Positions 18,890 to 18,998 of a stretch of 18,998 nt of DNA are shown here, in pieces. The stretch comes from Paraglomus occultum (Eukaryota > Glomeromycota > Glomeromycetes > Paraglomerales > Paraglomeraceae). Position 1 is the first letter of the stretch, and every line of letters starts with the position of its first letter. The DNA is taken from contig CAJVPJ010000687.1 of assembly GCA_910592205.1 (NCBI GenBank), positions 1 through 18,998 on the forward strand. Direction: 5' to 3'. The notes under the pieces were generated by a model, which saw nothing but the letters and a program-made list of their open reading frames with translations, had not been told where the DNA came from and ran no database searches. A program made the translations under genes and the position numbers.

Positions 18890-18998
18890 TTCAAGGACCT
18901 CTTTCTGATAATATAAATAATAACTAGTGTATAACCCGTCACTTCGTTGACAGTGTGGTTATTTTATATTTTACATTTATACTTTTATTTCGCTAACG
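18890..18998. other. Window edge, possible repeat-derived sequence
   Basis: The stretch 18923-18956 (GTATAACCCGTCACTTCGTT and flanks) is less AT-rich than its surroundings and has the look of a dispersed repeat, but no terminus or coding motif lets me name it. The minus-strand frame is also open here and could extend the neighbouring gene upstream. Confidence 0.3.

Noticed and set aside
1-18998. Bacterial or phage-type systems, CRISPR arrays, tRNA and rRNA genes
   Set aside because: No direct-repeat arrays, operon-like gene packing, or tRNA/rRNA signatures were seen; genes carry spliceosomal introns.

Overview
The window reads as nuclear DNA of a filamentous or early-diverging fungus. Genes are split by short GT-AG introns of roughly 57-170 nt, intergenic DNA is very AT-rich, and decayed Tc1/mariner/pogo transposons lie between genes. 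The kinase type and the BIM1-like copper protein are fungal. A Glomeromycotina-like (arbuscular mycorrhizal) genome is my best guess from general appearance; the sequence does not prove it. Most genes are broken by introns, so I built exon models by hand from splice sites, phase and family motifs.

Layout. 1-1307: intergenic, with short pogo-like repeats. 1308-2264 (+): a PDCD5 homologue in six exons. 2498-3372 (-): a CTP-dependent lipid kinase of the phytol/farnesol/dolichol kinase superfamily, convergent with PDCD5. 3641-4926 (-): a fungal two-TM membrane protein of unknown function with a duplicated Pro/Arg tail. 5353-5641: a decayed coding-like stretch. About 5995-6505 (-): a mariner transposase relic. 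6935-7438 (+): a Tc1-like transposase relic. 7439-9555: AT-rich DNA with no convincing gene. 9556-12150 (+): a complete NDR/LATS-family AGC kinase in seven exons, one of them only 13 nt. 12328-12731 (-): a possible small two-exon gene. 12732-14247: no supported gene. 14248-14966 (-): a secreted, membrane-anchored LPMO-like copper protein of the BIM1/X325 type. 15387-16241: an 855-bp non-autonomous pogo/Tigger element with TIRs, a TA target duplication and only the transposase C-terminus. 16533-16588: the solo end of another pogo-like element. 17723-18889 (-): scattered exon-like blocks of an unrecognised gene that I could not fully assemble.

The host genes do not form a pathway. They are a housekeeping apoptosis/chaperonin-linked protein, a membrane lipid kinase, an unknown membrane protein, a morphogenesis or cell-cycle kinase and a surface copper protein, separated by transposon debris. 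I see no CRISPR, operon or defence-type system and no tRNA or rRNA gene. The observations most worth checking are the duplicated tail whose copies differ only at synonymous sites, the 13-nt kinase microexon with a nearby in-frame intron, the BIM1-like protein with no second copper-site histidine, and the shrunken pogo element that keeps a readable transposase C-terminus.
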